A DNA stretch of 64,000 nt from Candidatus Aramenus sp. CH1 (GCA_022678445.1 JALBWU010000007.1:139501-203500); one strand, 5' to 3'; counted from the first letter of the stretch, positions 10,866 through 21,487 are shown. The notes: generated by a model from the letters alone, not told the origin. Made by a program: numbers and translations.

Positions 10866-11121
10866 TGTCGCCGTCTTTAAAGATGACGGAGACCTCGACG
10901 ACGTCGTTAGTTGTCAACGGTAACTCCATTTTCCCGTCTTTCTTGAGCTCCCCGTCTACCTTAACCTCGTCGGTTATTGTCCTAACTCCCACGTCTCCCT
11001 GTGGCGTCACTACTGTTACCTTGTACTTAACTAAAACTTCCCTTACAAAGAGGTTCTTACCTGAGATGTTTTCCAATATAAGCTTTCCTCCAAGTAATTT
11101 AGCTGTGAACCTCCTGGACAT
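10837..11121 (-). CDS. Hypothetical beta-rich protein, 94 aa
   Basis: A short, likely beta-sandwich protein of alternating hydrophobic and charged strands ([23 protein letters not shown]). No Cys, no signal peptide, no membrane segment. It is convergent with ubiD (29-bp overlap) and divergent from cdvB2, 77 bp away, so it and cdvB2 share a regulatory region. I do not recognise a family. Placement beside an ESCRT-III paralogue gives a weak hint only. Confidence 0.7.
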   Translation of the reverse strand: MSRRFTAKLLGGKLILENISGKNLFVREVLVKYKVTVVTPQGDVGVRTITDEVKVDGELKKDGKMELPLTTNDVVEVSVIFKDGDITLREDISL

Positions 11122-11198
11122 GATGCCCTTTCTCGCGTGTATATTATGGGATTCCCGTATTAAATCATACTACCATACAAGGTAATAATTAGACCCGT

Positions 11199-11858
11199 AT
11201 GGCTAACAAGGTAGAAGAGTTCGTTAAGGGTTGGAACGGAAAACAGGAACCCAGTCTAGGGGAGAAACTAAAGGGCGCTTTCACCTCAAAACAGCCTCTA
11301 AGGTACAAGCTCGTGATGGCCCACTATAAGCTCAAGTCCACGATTAGTAGGCTAGAGGTATACATATCCAAGATGCAGGAAAGGGACAGGGTCCTCTTCG
11401 AGAGAGTAGTAGACGCCAAGATGTCTAAGGACACTGCAAGGGCTGCAATGTACGCCAACGAAATCGCCGAGATCAGGAAGGTCACGAAGCAGTTAATAGC
11501 GACCCAGATAGCGTTGGAACAAGTGGAGCTCAGGCTTGAGACTGTGACGGAGCTTGGAGACGTGTTCACAAACTTGATACCCGTAGTCGGAGTGGTAAAG
11601 GAGCTGAGGAACTCCATACGCGGCATGATGCCGGAGCTAAGCTTGGAGCTAGCTGACGTGGAAGAGGGCTTGCAGGAGGTCGTAATAGAGGCAGGAGACT
11701 TCACTGGTGCTAACCTAGAACAGGCACCGGCTAGCCCAGAGGCTAGGAAGATACTGGAGGAGGCCTCTGCAATAGCGGAACAGAGGATGAAGGAGAACTT
11801 CCCAGAGTTGCCTTCCTTCGTGACCAGTACGCAAAAGAGCAACGCTTCTCAAAAATAA
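11199..11858 (+). CDS. cdvB2: ESCRT-III-like division protein, CdvB2 type
   Basis: 219 aa. The helical Snf7-like core is clear ([19 protein letters not shown], then [18 protein letters not shown], then [11 protein letters not shown]), followed by a linker and a last helix ([19 protein letters not shown]). It lacks the C-terminal winged helix and MIM2 segment found in CdvB. It is closely similar to the paralogue at 55627-56262. Position in the block with pps and trp matches Sulfolobus cdvB2 (SSO0881/Saci_1416 by memory), which polymerises at the division neck during constriction and membrane scission. The assignment to B2 rather than B1 rests on context. Confidence 0.85.
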   Translation: MANKVEEFVKGWNGKQEPSLGEKLKGAFTSKQPLRYKLVMAHYKLKSTISRLEVYISKMQERDRVLFERVVDAKMSKDTARAAMYANEIAEIRKVTKQLIATQIALEQVELRLETVTELGDVFTNLIPVVGVVKELRNSIRGMMPELSLELADVEEGLQEVVIEAGDFTGANLEQAPASPEARKILEEASAIAEQRMKENFPELPSFVTSTQKSNASQK

Positions 11859-11918
11859 CCATTTTCACAAATTTTCTCTATATAATCTATTTTTTGTTCA
11901 CTTTTACATTCTAAGCAA

Positions 11919-11927
11919 ACTTTTAAG
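11919..11927 (+). promoter_or_regulatory. TATA box before the PEP synthase gene
   Basis: AACTTTTAAGCC centred near 11923 has the usual TATA/BRE form. The predicted transcription start, about 25 bp on, falls on the ATG at 11948. That ATG is one base out of frame with the PEP synthase reading frame (see the gene entry). Confidence 0.6.
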
Positions 11928-12020
11928 CCATAAGCTAGAGATTATTAATGGTGGAGGGTTATTGTCGAGGAGGTAGTAAGCGGTGGTTACATTCTCGACA
12001 TTTCTAAGCTTAGAAAGGAC

Positions 12021-14306
12021 ATGATAGATATAGCAGGAGGAAAGGGGGCGAATTTAGGCGAACTGGTGAGCTTTGGTATAAGGGTTCCTCCAGGGTTTAT
12101 AATTACCTCCAAGGCTTATTACTACTTTATTTCGTATAACAATCTTAACACGAAGATAAAGGAAATTTTAGACCAGGAAAAGGACGTAGAAGAGGCTAGC
12201 AAGAGGATAAAGGAGCTTATCTTAAAGTCAAAGATCCCAGAGGACCTCGAGCAAGCTATATTCTCTGCCTACGATGAACTAGCCAAAAGGGTCGGGACGG
12301 AGATCTTGGTCGCAGTGAGGTCCTCAGCTACGGCAGAGGACTTAGAAAACGCCAGTTTTGCGGGCCAGCAGGACACCTACTTGAACGTTACTAGGCCAGA
12401 GCTCCTCAACAACGTAAAAATGGTCTGGGCCAGCCTTTTCAACGCTAGGGCCATAGAGTATAGGAGGGCAAAGGGAATAGACGTGGAAAAGGTTGGAATA
12501 GCCGTCGTCGTACAAAAGATGGTGAACTCCAGATCAGCAGGCGTCATGTTCACCTTACACCCAGCCAACGGGGACAGGAACTTCGTAGTAATAGAGTCCT
12601 CGTGGGGTTTAGGAGAAGCTGTAGTGGGAGGGAAGGTAACTCCTGATGAGATAGTGATAGAGAAGTCCACTCTAAGGATCGTGGAAAAGAGGGCATCCCA
12701 TAAGACCCTTAAGATCTACTATGATAGGGTTCAGAAGAAAAACGTTGAGGCAGAGCTAAAAGGCGAAGAGGCGGACAAGATTAGCTTGACCGACGAGGAA
12801 GCCATAGAGCTGGCTAAGTTGGCTTTGAAAATAGAGGAGCACTACGGCAGGCCAATGGATATAGAGTGGGCAATTGACGCCGACATGAAGTTCCCGGATA
12901 ACGTGTTCGTAGTGCAGGCGAGGGTAGAGACTTTCTGGAGCTCTAAGGCTAAAGCCCAGCAAGAGGAGAAGAAGGTAGAGGTTCCCGAGAGGAAGGTTCT
13001 CATCAAGGGACTCGCTGCAAGCCCCGGTATAGCGAGCGGGAGGGCGAGGGTCATACTAGACGTTAAGGATACTAAGGACTTCCAGAAGGGCGACATACTG
13101 GTCACAAAGATGACGGATCCAGACTGGGTTCCAATCATGAAGATTGCATCAGCGATAGTCACAGATGAGGGAGGAATAACCAGTCACGCAGCGATAGTCT
13201 CTAGGGAACTTGGGATACCAGCGGTGGTTGGCACTAAGGAGGGAACCAAGCTCATCAAGGACGGGCAGGATATCACGGTAGACGCCACCAGAGGAGTGGT
13301 CTACGAAGGCAGGATAGTAACTGAAAAGGTAGAGGAGAAGCCAGTAACTGCCCAAGGTCTGAGCAGGGACATCCTCCTCAGTCTTTACCCAATAACTGGT
13401 ACGAAGATTTATATGAACCTTGGCCAACCAGACGTAATAGAGAAGTACGTGGACCTCCCGTTTGACGGAATAGGCCTCATGAGGATAGAGTTCATAGTGA
13501 GCGAGTGGATAAGATACCACCCGCTGTACCTCATCAAAATAGGAAAACCGGAGGAGTTCGTGAACAAGCTGGCCGAGGGAGTAGCTAGGGTAGCTAGCGC
13601 AATCTATCCTAGGCCAGTGGTGGTTAGGTTCTCGGACTTTAAGACCAACGAATACAAGGGGCTCATAGGAGGGGAAGAATTCGAACCGGAGGAGAGGAAC
13701 CCAATGTTGGGATGGAGGGGCGTCTCGAGGTACATTAGCCCACAGTACGAACCAGCATTCAGGCTAGAGGTGAGGGCAATAAAGAAGGTAAGGGAGGAGA
13801 TGGGGTTAAACAACGTCTGGGTAATGTTCCCGTTCGTGAGAACGCTGACGGAACTTAGGAAGGCAATGAAAATAATGAAGGACGAGGGACTAGAGAGAGG
13901 CAAGAACTTTAAGGTCTGGGTGATGGCTGAAGTACCATCAGTTATTATGCTGGCTGATGAGTTCTCCAGGCTTGTGGACGGTTTTAGCATAGGAAGTAAC
14001 GACCTAGCCCAATTAACTCTTGGCGTTGACAGGGACTCGGAGATCTTAGCCAGGACTGGATACTACGATGAAAGGGACCCAGCCGTGCTGAGGTCCATGA
14101 GAAAGTTGATAAGAGTAGCTCACAAGTACGGGAGGACTGTCTCCATATGCGGGCAAGCCCCCAGCGTTTACCCAGAGGTTACCGAGTTCCTGGTCAAGGA
14201 AGGGATAGATAGCGTGAGCGTCAATCCGGACGCCGTGGTCAGCACTAGAAGGTTGGTAGCTAGCATAGAGCAGAAACTAATGCTTCAAGGCTTGAGAAGA
14301 AAGTAA
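12021..14306 (+). CDS. ppsA: Phosphoenolpyruvate synthase, 5' end probably frameshifted
   Basis: 761 aa from the first in-frame ATG. It makes PEP from pyruvate and ATP for gluconeogenesis. Motifs in order: [10 protein letters not shown] (N-terminus), the ATP-grasp part ([20 protein letters not shown]), the phosphohistidine loop [21 protein letters not shown], and the C-terminal PEP/pyruvate barrel ending with SICGQAPS. The open frame continues upstream through [13 protein letters not shown], which aligns with normal PPS N-termini, but offers no ATG, GTG or TTG before a stop at 11946. The ATG at 11948, exactly where a leaderless start is predicted, is in another frame. Loss of one G in GTGGAGGGTT (11951-11960) would join them. 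Confidence 0.93.
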   Translation: MIDIAGGKGANLGELVSFGIRVPPGFIITSKAYYYFISYNNLNTKIKEILDQEKDVEEASKRIKELILKSKIPEDLEQAIFSAYDELAKRVGTEILVAVRSSATAEDLENASFAGQQDTYLNVTRPELLNNVKMVWASLFNARAIEYRRAKGIDVEKVGIAVVVQKMVNSRSAGVMFTLHPANGDRNFVVIESSWGLGEAVVGGKVTPDEIVIEKSTLRIVEKRASHKTLKIYYDRVQKKNVEAELKGEEADKISLTDEEAIELAKLALKIEEHYGRPMDIEWAIDADMKFPDNVFVVQARVETFWSSKAKAQQEEKKVEVPERKVLIKGLAASPGIASGRARVILDVKDTKDFQKGDILVTKMTDPDWVPIMKIASAIVTDEGGITSHAAIVSRELGIPAVVGTKEGTKLIKDGQDITVDATRGVVYEGRIVTEKVEEKPVTAQGLSRDILLSLYPITGTKIYMNLGQPDVIEKYVDLPFDGIGLMRIEFIVSEWIRYHPLYLIKIGKPEEFVNKLAEGVARVASAIYPRPVVVRFSDFKTNEYKGLIGGEEFEPEERNPMLGWRGVSRYISPQYEPAFRLEVRAIKKVREEMGLNNVWVMFPFVRTLTELRKAMKIMKDEGLERGKNFKVWVMAEVPSVIMLADEFSRLVDGFSIGSNDLAQLTLGVDRDSEILARTGYYDERDPAVLRSMRKLIRVAHKYGRTVSICGQAPSVYPEVTEFLVKEGIDSVSVNPDAVVSTRRLVASIEQKLMLQGLRRK

Positions 14307-14582
14307 ATTTTTCGCGCACTCCTTACATATCCTTCTACTTCCGTCGTAAAAAGAAGTACACTCTTGGCAAACGAGCCTTCCACAGCTTTCGCAATACCCT
14401 AGTGACAACCTTTCTCCGCACAGCTCGCATAGGCTCATCTCGCAGATCTTACAAATCCCTTTAATTGGGACGAAGTCGTCTTCGCATACCCTCCTCTTAC
14501 ACAGTCTGCACTCTCTGATGCTCTCCTTCTCCTCGCAAATCTCACATAACGAACTCCTTAAACCACCTGTATGCCTCGTCAT
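14277..14582 (-). CDS. Cysteine-rich zinc-binding protein, about 101 aa
   Basis: At least seven CxxC-type pairs in 90 residues ([44 protein letters not shown]) show a compact multi-zinc fold of the B-box/FYVE-like kind. Proposed start ATG 14582, which overlaps the inositol-phosphate synthase end by 41 bp; a start at 14648 would overlap by over 100 bp and is less likely. The 3' end overlaps the pps end (convergent) by 30 bp. Such proteins usually bind proteins or nucleic acids; the partner is unknown. It probably shares the mRNA of the upstream synthase gene. Confidence 0.72.
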   Translation of the reverse strand: MTRHTGGLRSSLCEICEEKESIRECRLCKRRVCEDDFVPIKGICKICEMSLCELCGERLSLGYCESCGRLVCQECTSFYDGSRRICKECAKNLLSSQALKH

Positions 14583-15618
14583 CGTCCTTAGCCTGTACTG
14601 GCGGGTGCTTAAAGTAGAACGCAGATACCTTGTCCAAGGGCCCGCCAACTTTCCTGTCTAACGCGATCTTCACCGCCCTTATTACGTCTACTAATACGGC
14701 AGCGCAGTTGGACTTATCGTCTACCTCGAGGCTTGCCTCAACCTTAATGGGTATGCCAGCGAAACCCGAGCCCTTAACGTAAATGTAAGCAACTTTAGTG
14801 TTGCCGAGGAAAGGAACGTAGTCGCTGGGGCCTATCCTTATTTTTCCCTCGCTCTCTATCTCCACTGCGTTGTCCAACGTGCTAGTTACCGCTTTTGTCT
14901 TGCTTATCCTCTTAGAGTAAAGCCTCTCCTCGGTCTTCATGTTCAAGAAGTCGGTGTTCCCTCCAACGTTTAACTGGTAGGTCTCCTCCACCTTTACTCC
15001 CCTTAGCCTAAAGAGCGATGTTATGGCCCTGTGGAAGATCGTGGCCCCTATCTGTCCCTTTACATCGTCCCCAGCTAACGGAATGTTCTTAGCCTTAAAC
15101 ATCTTAGGGAACTTTCCAGTGGGGTCGCTGGCTATGAAGACCGGTATGGCGTTGACGAAGGCCACGTTAGCTTCTAAGGCAGCCCTGGCGTAGGCTCTTG
15201 TTGCGTTCTCACTACCTACAGGTAACATGTTGACGAGGATTTCAGCCTTGGAGTCCTTCAGTTCCCTTACCACGTCCTCTATTTTTCCGTCAACCTCAGG
15301 GTTAAACACGTTAAACATGTGAGGTGCGACGCCGTCTAGTACTGGCCCCTTACTCACTTTTACTCCCAGCTTTTTCATTTCAACGATCCTGGGGGTTATG
15401 TTGGGCTTCTCAAATATGGCCTCTGCCACGTCCTTCCCCACCTTGTTCTTGGAAACGTCAAATGCCGCTACAACCTCTATGTCAGTGATGGAGTAGTTTC
15501 CCACAAACGGTGTAATTAGTCCCTCAGTGAAGTTCCTTCCCCTCTGCTTGTAGTACTCTATACCTTGGATTAACATGGAGGCGCAGTTTCCTAGTCCTGC
15601 TATTGCTATCCTGATCAT
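14542..15618 (-). CDS. ino1: myo-Inositol-1-phosphate synthase
   Basis: 358 aa. An NAD-dependent enzyme that turns glucose 6-phosphate into inositol 1-phosphate, used for archaeal inositol phospholipids. The Rossmann start [18 protein letters not shown], the [15 protein letters not shown] segment and [16 protein letters not shown] with [10 protein letters not shown] are characteristic. ATG 15618 is chosen because a TATA-like ATATTTTAAC on the minus strand is centred about 25 bp upstream, giving a leaderless start; ATG 15636 would place the promoter too close. Divergent from acylphosphatase; the cysteine-rich gene follows with overlap. Confidence 0.92.
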   Translation of the reverse strand: MIRIAIAGLGNCASMLIQGIEYYKQRGRNFTEGLITPFVGNYSITDIEVVAAFDVSKNKVGKDVAEAIFEKPNITPRIVEMKKLGVKVSKGPVLDGVAPHMFNVFNPEVDGKIEDVVRELKDSKAEILVNMLPVGSENATRAYARAALEANVAFVNAIPVFIASDPTGKFPKMFKAKNIPLAGDDVKGQIGATIFHRAITSLFRLRGVKVEETYQLNVGGNTDFLNMKTEERLYSKRISKTKAVTSTLDNAVEIESEGKIRIGPSDYVPFLGNTKVAYIYVKGSGFAGIPIKVEASLEVDDKSNCAAVLVDVIRAVKIALDRKVGGPLDKVSAFYFKHPPVQAKDDDEAYRWFKEFVM

Positions 15619-15650
15619 AATTTTTAAGCATGACAAAGAGTTAAAATATG

Positions 15651-15703
15651 TTTGTGATGAAAGGGAAAACCCGGACCAGTGAAGAAGTGGAGCGACACTG
15701 AGG
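15651..15703 (+). ncRNA. Candidate C/D-box guide sRNA overlapping the acylphosphatase start
   Basis: Elements in order: C box GTGATGA (15654-15660), 11-nt guide, D'-like CGGA (15672-15675), 3-nt spacer, C'-like GTGAAGA (15679-15685), exactly 12 nt AGTGGAGCGACA, D box CTGA (15698-15701). A TATA element (TTTTTAAG near 15625) predicts a 5' end at about 15650, just before the C box. The D guide is complementary over 10 nt to GTCGCTCCAC, which I recall from the decoding-site end of crenarchaeal 16S rRNA; the N+5 rule would place 2'-O-methylation at G1408 (E. coli numbering). The weak D' box and the overlap with coding sequence lower confidence. Confidence 0.5.
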
Positions 15704-15984
15704 CGATGTGTATGTTGAGGAGAATGTACATAAGGGTTTACGGTCTAGTGCAGGGAGTAGGGTTTAGGCGTTACGTTCAAATTAACGCCGCGAGGCTGGG
15801 GATAAGGGGGTACGCTAAGAACCTTCCAGACGGTACTGTGGAGGTGGTAGCGGAGGGTTACGAGGAAGCGTTAAACAAGCTCCTCGAGGTCGTCAAGAGG
15901 GGTCCCCCACTGTCGAAGGTAGAGAAAGTAGATTATCGCTTTGAGGACTACAGGGGAGACTTCGAGTCCTTTGAGACGTACTGA
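15679..15984 (+). CDS. acyP: Acylphosphatase
   Basis: 101 aa. It hydrolyses acyl phosphates such as carbamoyl phosphate and 1,3-bisphosphoglycerate. The active-site loop is [16 protein letters not shown], followed by the conserved [13 protein letters not shown] with the catalytic Asn. The GTG start at 15679 gives MKKWSDTE, the same start as I recall for S. solfataricus acylphosphatase, a 101-residue protein with an unstructured N-terminal tail. Those eight codons coincide with the C'-to-D part of the candidate guide RNA at 15651-15703. Divergent from ino1, single gene, upstream of the trp operon. Confidence 0.95.
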   Translation: MKKWSDTEAMCMLRRMYIRVYGLVQGVGFRRYVQINAARLGIRGYAKNLPDGTVEVVAEGYEEALNKLLEVVKRGPPLSKVEKVDYRFEDYRGDFESFETY

Positions 15985-15985
15985 A

Positions 15986-15998
15986 ATTCTTATATATC
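15986..15998 (+). promoter_or_regulatory. TATA box of the trp operon
   Basis: TTCTTATATATCC centred near 15992 predicts transcription start near 16018, leaving a 5' leader of about 20 nt before trpB at 16037. I looked for a Trp-codon leader ORF here and saw none. Operon regulation, if any, would be by a repressor site; no clear palindrome is visible. Confidence 0.5.
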
Positions 15999-16036
15999 CG
16001 AACTTTTATTAACTTCTTGGTGTTCTTGTTGTACCA

Positions 16037-17308
16037 ATGGTAGAAAGAGAGGAAATCTTACCGAAGTATTGGTATAACGTAATACCAGACCTCCCTAAGC
16101 CTTTACCTCCACCTAGGGATCCACCGGAAGCCGAGTTCTCCAGGATAGACCTCCTGAGGAAGATAATGCCAAAGGAGGTGCTAAGGCAACAGTTCACAGT
16201 CGAGAGGTTCATAAAGATCCCCGAGGACGTGAGAAACGCTTACCTTAACATAGGAAGGCCAACACCGCTGTTGAGGGCAAAGAGGCTTGAGGAAATGCTG
16301 GGAACCCCCGCTAAGATATACTTTAAGTTCGAGGGGGCGACGCCGACTGGCTCTCACAAGATAAACACAGCGTTGCCTCAAGCGTACTTCGCTAAAGAGG
16401 AAGGGGTGAACCACGTAGTTACGGAGACGGGAGCGGGCCAGTGGGGAACTGCAGTAGCGCTGTCCGCAAGGATGTTCGACATGAACGCCACTGTCTTCAT
16501 GGTTAGGGTCAGCTACGAACAGAAGCCCCAAAGGAGGACCATAATGCAACTTTACGGAGCTGACGTCTACGCCAGTCCTACAAACTTAACGGAGTTTGGA
16601 AGAAAGATCTTAGCAGAGAACAAGGATCACCCAGGCTCTCTGGGTATAGCAATGAGCGAGGCAATAGAGTTTGCATTAAAGAACGAGATAAAGTACCTAG
16701 TGGGAAGCGTGTTGGACGTGGCGATCCTCCATCAAAGCGTAATCGGACTCGAGGCCATAAGGCAATTGGACGAGCTAGGCGAAGACCCAGACGTGCTAAT
16801 AGGATGCGTTGGAGGGGGGAGTAACTTTGGTGGATTTGCATTTCCGTTCTACGGTGCTAAGAAGGGCAAGAAGTTCATAGCAGTAGGATCTTACGAGATC
16901 CCCAAATTCAGCAAGGGAGATTACGTTTACGATTTCCCGGACACCGCGGGTCTATTACCTCAAGTTAAGATGATAACCCTCGGCAAGGACTACGTGCCTC
17001 CGCCAATTTACGCTGGAGGACTTAGGTATCACGGTGCAGCACCGTCTCTGAGCTTGTTGATAAAGGAAAAAGTAGTGGAGTGGAGGGAATACAGCGAGCC
17101 AGAGATCTTTGAGGCGGCAAAGCTGTTTATGAGGGCACAAGGTATAGTACCTGCCCCAGAATCGGCTCACGCCATAAAGGCTGTCATAGACGAGGCATTG
17201 GAGGCTAAGAGAGCCAACGAAAAGAGGGTCATAGTGTTCAACTTAAGCGGTCACGGGTTACTCGACCTGCCAAACTACGAGTCAATGATGAAAAGGTCTT
17301 TGAAATGA
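16037..17308 (+). CDS. trpB: Tryptophan synthase beta chain, TrpB2 type
   Basis: 423 aa, longer than ordinary TrpB (about 400). The PLP lysine is K108 in [13 protein letters not shown], the phosphate-cup motif is VGGGSNFGG, and the N-terminal sequence [20 protein letters not shown] is typical of the TrpB2 subgroup. TrpB condenses indole with serine to give tryptophan. In Sulfolobus the TrpB2 enzyme inside the operon works with TrpA although it lacks the full bacterial-type interface. First gene of the operon trpBADFEGC; it overlaps trpA by 4 bp. Confidence 0.95.
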   Translation: MVEREEILPKYWYNVIPDLPKPLPPPRDPPEAEFSRIDLLRKIMPKEVLRQQFTVERFIKIPEDVRNAYLNIGRPTPLLRAKRLEEMLGTPAKIYFKFEGATPTGSHKINTALPQAYFAKEEGVNHVVTETGAGQWGTAVALSARMFDMNATVFMVRVSYEQKPQRRTIMQLYGADVYASPTNLTEFGRKILAENKDHPGSLGIAMSEAIEFALKNEIKYLVGSVLDVAILHQSVIGLEAIRQLDELGEDPDVLIGCVGGGSNFGGFAFPFYGAKKGKKFIAVGSYEIPKFSKGDYVYDFPDTAGLLPQVKMITLGKDYVPPPIYAGGLRYHGAAPSLSLLIKEKVVEWREYSEPEIFEAAKLFMRAQGIVPAPESAHAIKAVIDEALEAKRANEKRVIVFNLSGHGLLDLPNYESMMKRSLK

Positions 17309-18039
17309 GAAAGATGCTAGTCTCCTATATGACGTTGGGTTACCCAAACGTGGAGGGCTACTTGGAGTTCATTGACGGAGCTATTTCGCAGGGAAGCGAC
17401 GTCCTAGAGGTGGGCATAAAGCCAAAGTTTGCCAAGTACGACGGTCCCGTCATTAGGAAGAGCTATAAGGCTGTTAACCTTAGCGAAGGCGAGACCTGGG
17501 AACTGCTAAAGGAGACGAGGAAGAGAAGCAACGTTCCAGCGATCGTGTTAACTTACTTGGAAGACTGGCTGGGAAAACTGGACGAGTTTCTGTCCAAGCT
17601 TAGGGAGGTAGGAGTTAACGGGGTGCTTTTCCCCGACTTGATAATAGACTTTACAGATGAGTACGAGAAGTACGTGAAGGCAATAAGGGATCACGGGTTA
17701 AAGGCTGTGATCTTCACCTCGCCCTCAGTTCCGGACACAATGATCCACGACCTCTCCAAGAACTCCGACCTTTTCCTGTACTACGGCGTGAGGCCTACCA
17801 CGGGTGTCCCAATACCCGTGAGCGTAGACTCCTTGATAACTAGGGTAAGGACACTTGTGGAGAACAAGCTTGTGGTGGGGTTTGGCTTGTCTGACGTCGA
17901 AGACATGAGAAAGGCATTGAGGGCTGGGGCAGACGGAATTGCGATAGGGACTGCGTACATAGAGGAAGTGGAGAAGAGGGGAGTAAAGTCGGCCATCTCC
18001 CTAGTCAAGTACTTTAGGGGGGTGTTGGATGAGTTTTAG
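17305..18039 (+). CDS. trpA: Tryptophan synthase alpha chain
   Basis: 244 aa, shorter than bacterial TrpA (about 268). It cleaves indole-3-glycerol phosphate to indole and glyceraldehyde 3-phosphate. The TIM-barrel start [17 protein letters not shown] and the catalytic Glu in [16 protein letters not shown] are visible; the phosphate site is [10 protein letters not shown] with [10 protein letters not shown]. The bacterial IPFSDP segment is replaced by IKPKFAKY, consistent with pairing to TrpB2 rather than TrpB1. It overlaps trpB by 4 bp and trpD by 11 bp. Confidence 0.95.
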   Translation: MRKMLVSYMTLGYPNVEGYLEFIDGAISQGSDVLEVGIKPKFAKYDGPVIRKSYKAVNLSEGETWELLKETRKRSNVPAIVLTYLEDWLGKLDEFLSKLREVGVNGVLFPDLIIDFTDEYEKYVKAIRDHGLKAVIFTSPSVPDTMIHDLSKNSDLFLYYGVRPTTGVPIPVSVDSLITRVRTLVENKLVVGFGLSDVEDMRKALRAGADGIAIGTAYIEEVEKRGVKSAISLVKYFRGVLDEF

Positions 18040-19075
18040 GGATCTCCTGATTAAGGTGACTGAGAGGAAAGATCTTACAGAGGACGAGGCTAGGGAACTC
18101 GCGGACCTGATGTTCGAGGGAAACATCAACGAGATAGTGACGTCCGCCTTCCTAGCCTCCTTGAAGACCAAGGGCGAGACCGTGGACGAGATAGTGGGGT
18201 TTGCCAGCTCAATGAAGGCCCACGCACTTAAGGTAGGTCCTCTAAACGCCCTAGACACAGCGGGTACTGGGGGGGACGGACTGGGGACAGTTAACGTGAG
18301 TACCGTATCAGCGATAGTTGTAAGTCAAGTTTACCCTGTAGCAAAACACGGCAACAGGGCGGCTAGTAGCAAGAGCGGTAGCGCGGACGTGTTAGAGGCA
18401 TTTGGATACAACATTGCTGTCCCTCCTGAATCTGCAGAAAAGCTGTTAAAGAGGCACAACTTCGTCTTCCTTTTTGCGCAATTGTACCACCCAGCTATGA
18501 AGAACGTGGCAAACGTCAGAAGAACCTTGGGGATAAGGACAATATTCAACGTGTTGGGCCCCCTTACTAACCCAGCAGGCGTAAAGAGGCAAATGACCGG
18601 GGTCTTCTCTCCCTCGTTTATGGAAAGGATGGCCCTAGCAGGAGTCAAGTTGGGTTACGATAGGATGCTACTGGTTCACGGTGAACCCTGGCTTGACGAG
18701 GTTAGCCCATGTGGTAAAACGTACGTCTACGAAGTAAAGGGAAACAAGGTGGAGAGTTACGTGGTTGACTACTCCGAGTTTTTGAGGGAGAAGATACCAA
18801 TTGAGAAGCTTACAGTAAAGGACAGCAAGGACTCCGCCATAAGGTCTTTGAGGGCCCTCTACGGTAAGGACAAGGAAGTAAGGGAGTTCATCAGGATTAA
18901 CACAGCGTTCGCCCTTTACGCCTCCGGGGTGACTAAGGACTTACGTGACGGCTTTGAGCTCTCCGCCCAGCTTGTGGACACGGCGAGCCGTAAACTGTAC
19001 GAGATAGTCGAAGGGAATGGAGACGTGTCTAAGCTCAAGGCCCTAATGGCAGAGGCGGGTATAAGTGAAGGTTAA
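18029..19075 (+). CDS. trpD: Anthranilate phosphoribosyltransferase
   Basis: 348 aa, normal length. It joins anthranilate and PRPP. The PRPP/metal motifs are seen: [38 protein letters not shown] and the anthranilate-site region [11 protein letters not shown]. The S. solfataricus enzyme is a well-studied homodimer of the same length. It overlaps trpA by 11 bp and trpF by 11 bp; coupling by overlap is the rule in this operon. Confidence 0.95.
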   Translation: MSFRDLLIKVTERKDLTEDEARELADLMFEGNINEIVTSAFLASLKTKGETVDEIVGFASSMKAHALKVGPLNALDTAGTGGDGLGTVNVSTVSAIVVSQVYPVAKHGNRAASSKSGSADVLEAFGYNIAVPPESAEKLLKRHNFVFLFAQLYHPAMKNVANVRRTLGIRTIFNVLGPLTNPAGVKRQMTGVFSPSFMERMALAGVKLGYDRMLLVHGEPWLDEVSPCGKTYVYEVKGNKVESYVVDYSEFLREKIPIEKLTVKDSKDSAIRSLRALYGKDKEVREFIRINTAFALYASGVTKDLRDGFELSAQLVDTASRKLYEIVEGNGDVSKLKALMAEAGISEG

Positions 19076-19664
19076 AATCTGCGGTATATCCACCCTACTC
19101 GACGCGGTAAGCGTTTCCAAGATGGACGTCGACTTCCTAGGCGTTGTGATAGACAACGTTAGCCCTAGGTTCGCTAAACCCGAGTTCGTCTCCTTCAGCA
19201 AGAAGGTCTCCGACAAGCCCATTGTCGCAGTCAAGGTTAAGGGTTCAATAGGGACAATCGTGAAAGAAAGTGGGGGAGCTGACTTCATTCAAATACACAG
19301 GGTTCTCTCCGACGGCGAACTCGAGGAGCTAACCACGTATAATAGAAAGTTCATACTTTACGTCCCTGGAAGCGCAGAATATTATAAGTACGTGGGCAAG
19401 GCGTTTATGCACTCTGATCTAGTCCTGCTGGACTCGCCCAGGAAGGGTGAGAGGCTAAACTTGGAGTACGCTAAGGGGGTCTTGAGGGACTACCCAGACC
19501 TTGGGCTAGCTGGGGGAATCAACGAGGAGAACGTCAAGCAGTTCGTTGACCTAAACCCGGGGTGGATAGACGTATCAAGCGGGGTTGAAGCTTATCCAGG
19601 CAAGAAAGACCTTAACAAGGTCAAGAAAATCATAGGTGTTGCGAAATGGAAGTCCACCCAATAA
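19065..19664 (+). CDS. trpF: Phosphoribosylanthranilate isomerase
   Basis: 199 aa. It catalyses the Amadori rearrangement to CdRP. The catalytic Cys is C6 in MKVKICGI and the general acid Asp is in WIDVSSGVE near the C-terminus; [11 protein letters not shown] is the phosphate-binding part. The start is a GTG inside the end of trpD (11-bp overlap). It overlaps trpE by 19 bp. Confidence 0.94.
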   Translation: MKVKICGISTLLDAVSVSKMDVDFLGVVIDNVSPRFAKPEFVSFSKKVSDKPIVAVKVKGSIGTIVKESGGADFIQIHRVLSDGELEELTTYNRKFILYVPGSAEYYKYVGKAFMHSDLVLLDSPRKGERLNLEYAKGVLRDYPDLGLAGGINEENVKQFVDLNPGWIDVSSGVEAYPGKKDLNKVKKIIGVAKWKSTQ

Positions 19665-20923
19665 CGTCTTTTGCCCAACCGTACGAGGTTTTTAAGTGTA
19701 TAGAAGGCTCAGAGGACTACGTTGCCCTCTTGGAAAGCGTCAACGGTCCCTCAAACCTGTCGAGGTACAGCATTATTGGATGGGGGACAAAGAGGTACGT
19801 TAAGGTAGACGAAGGGGACTCGCTGGAGGACAAATTGCTGGGCGCCCTACCACAGCAAGACCCCGAGTTCAAGTTCCTCGGCAACATGGTAGGTTACGTT
19901 TCCTATGACGCAGTAAGGCAATGGGAAAGAGTAAGGGATCTGAAGCTTCCCGCTGAGAAGTGGCCCTACGCAGAGTTCTTCTTGCCGGAAAACCTCATAG
20001 TTTACGACCACCAGGCGGGTAAAGTTTACCTCGACGGCGATATAAAGTACTACAACTGCGGAGAGATAGGAGAACTAAAGGTAGAGAGGTACGACGAGTC
20101 GATGAAAAAGGGCGAGTTCGAAGAAGGGGTTAAGAGAGTCCTGGAATACATAAGGGCAGGGTACGCATTTCAAGTGGTCCTCTCTAGGTTTTATCGTTTC
20201 TCCTACAAGGGTGACCTAATGAGGTTTTACTACAATTTGAGGAAAGTGAACCCGTCTCCTTACATGTTTTACCTTAAGTTTGGAAAGAGGAAGGTGATCG
20301 GATCGAGCCCCGAGCTACTCTTCTCGGTGAATAGGGGAATAGCGGAAAGTTACCCAATAGCTGGCACCAGGCCTAGGGGGTCGACCAGAGAAGAGGATCT
20401 GGCCCTAGAACAGGAGCTACTTGCGTCGGAGAAGGAGAGGGCAGAGCACCTTATGCTAGTTGACCTAGCAAGGAACGACTTGGGAAAGGTGTGTGTGCCA
20501 GGGACGGTTAAAGTTCCCGAGTTTATGTACGTGGAGAAGTACAGCCACGTCCAACACATAGTTAGCAAGGTTGTGGGGACGTTAAGGAAGAACTTGACCC
20601 CAGTGGACGTCCTTAAGGCCACGTTCCCTGCAGGGACAGTTAGTGGGGCCCCGAAGCCAATGGCAATGAACATTATCGAGGAGATAGAGCCGTTTAAGAG
20701 GGGGCCTTACGCGGGGGCCGTTGGTATCGTCTCCCAAAGCTCCGCTGAGTTCGCCATCGCCATAAGGACCGCGTTTGTCAACGACGACTTAATAAGGGTA
20801 CAGGCAGGTGCAGGCATAGTGTACGATTCCGCGCCGGAGATGGAGTACTACGAGACTGAGCACAAGATGAAGGCATTACTAGTTTCCTTGGGTGAGAAAG
20901 GTGGACATAACTCTGATAATTGA
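19646..20923 (+). CDS. trpE: Anthranilate synthase component I
   Basis: 425 aa. It makes anthranilate from chorismate with ammonia delivered by TrpG. The tryptophan-feedback motif LLES is at residues 29-32, and the chorismate-binding half has [27 protein letters not shown] and [16 protein letters not shown]. Length and motifs agree with the S. solfataricus enzyme, whose TrpE-TrpG structure is known. The start ATG 19646 overlaps trpF by 19 bp. Confidence 0.95.
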   Translation: MEVHPITSFAQPYEVFKCIEGSEDYVALLESVNGPSNLSRYSIIGWGTKRYVKVDEGDSLEDKLLGALPQQDPEFKFLGNMVGYVSYDAVRQWERVRDLKLPAEKWPYAEFFLPENLIVYDHQAGKVYLDGDIKYYNCGEIGELKVERYDESMKKGEFEEGVKRVLEYIRAGYAFQVVLSRFYRFSYKGDLMRFYYNLRKVNPSPYMFYLKFGKRKVIGSSPELLFSVNRGIAESYPIAGTRPRGSTREEDLALEQELLASEKERAEHLMLVDLARNDLGKVCVPGTVKVPEFMYVEKYSHVQHIVSKVVGTLRKNLTPVDVLKATFPAGTVSGAPKPMAMNIIEEIEPFKRGPYAGAVGIVSQSSAEFAIAIRTAFVNDDLIRVQAGAGIVYDSAPEMEYYETEHKMKALLVSLGEKGGHNSDN

Positions 20924-21485
20924 CAACTACGATAGCTTCGTCTACAACATTGCCCAGTCAGTGGCGGAGCTGGGCACTTACCCAATCGTGGTAAGGAATG
21001 ACGAAATCACGCTGAGCGGAGTGGAGAGGATAAACCCAGACAGGATAATAATCTCCCCCGGGCCCGGATCCCCCGACAAGAAGGAGGACATAGGCATAGT
21101 TATAGACGTAATAAGAAAGCTGGGTAAGAGGATCCCTATCCTTGGAATATGCCTTGGTCACCAAGCCATAGGCTACGCGTTTGGTGCGAAGATAAGGAGG
21201 GCAAAGAAGGTCTTCCACGGCAAGCTCAGCAACATCGTGCTCCTGAACCAGTCCGTGCCAATATTTCAAGGCCTGCCGAGGGAGTTCAAAGCCACTAGGT
21301 ACCACAGCCTTGTGGTCGATAACGTGTCATCGCCGTTAATACTCGACGCTAGATCAAAGGAGGACGACGAGATAATGGCCCTCCACCACGAGGAGTTCAA
21401 GATATACGGAGTGCAGTTCCACCCAGAGAGCATAGGGACTTCTGAAGGTCAAAAGATATTTTATAATTTCCTAAATAGGGTATAG
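20901..21485 (+). CDS. trpG: Anthranilate synthase component II, glutamine amidotransferase
   Basis: 195 aa from GTG 20901 ([13 protein letters not shown]), the start that matches S. solfataricus TrpG; a GTG at 20892 would add three residues. The class I glutaminase triad is Cys in [15 protein letters not shown] and His/Glu in [11 protein letters not shown], with the oxyanion motif SPGPGSP. It frees ammonia for TrpE. It overlaps trpE by 23 bp and ends 2 bp before trpC. Confidence 0.94.
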   Translation: MDITLIIDNYDSFVYNIAQSVAELGTYPIVVRNDEITLSGVERINPDRIIISPGPGSPDKKEDIGIVIDVIRKLGKRIPILGICLGHQAIGYAFGAKIRRAKKVFHGKLSNIVLLNQSVPIFQGLPREFKATRYHSLVVDNVSSPLILDARSKEDDEIMALHHEEFKIYGVQFHPESIGTSEGQKIFYNFLNRV

Positions 21486-21487
21486 AG

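Noticed and set aside
11948-12007. 19-codon [14 protein letters not shown]... as a pps leader peptide
   Set aside because: Its codons are not biased to any pathway amino acid and the overlapping frame clearly encodes PPS N-terminal residues, so a frameshift explains it better.
15985-16036. Search for a tryptophan leader peptide before trpB
   Set aside because: The leader is only about 20 nt and has no start codon or TGG cluster.
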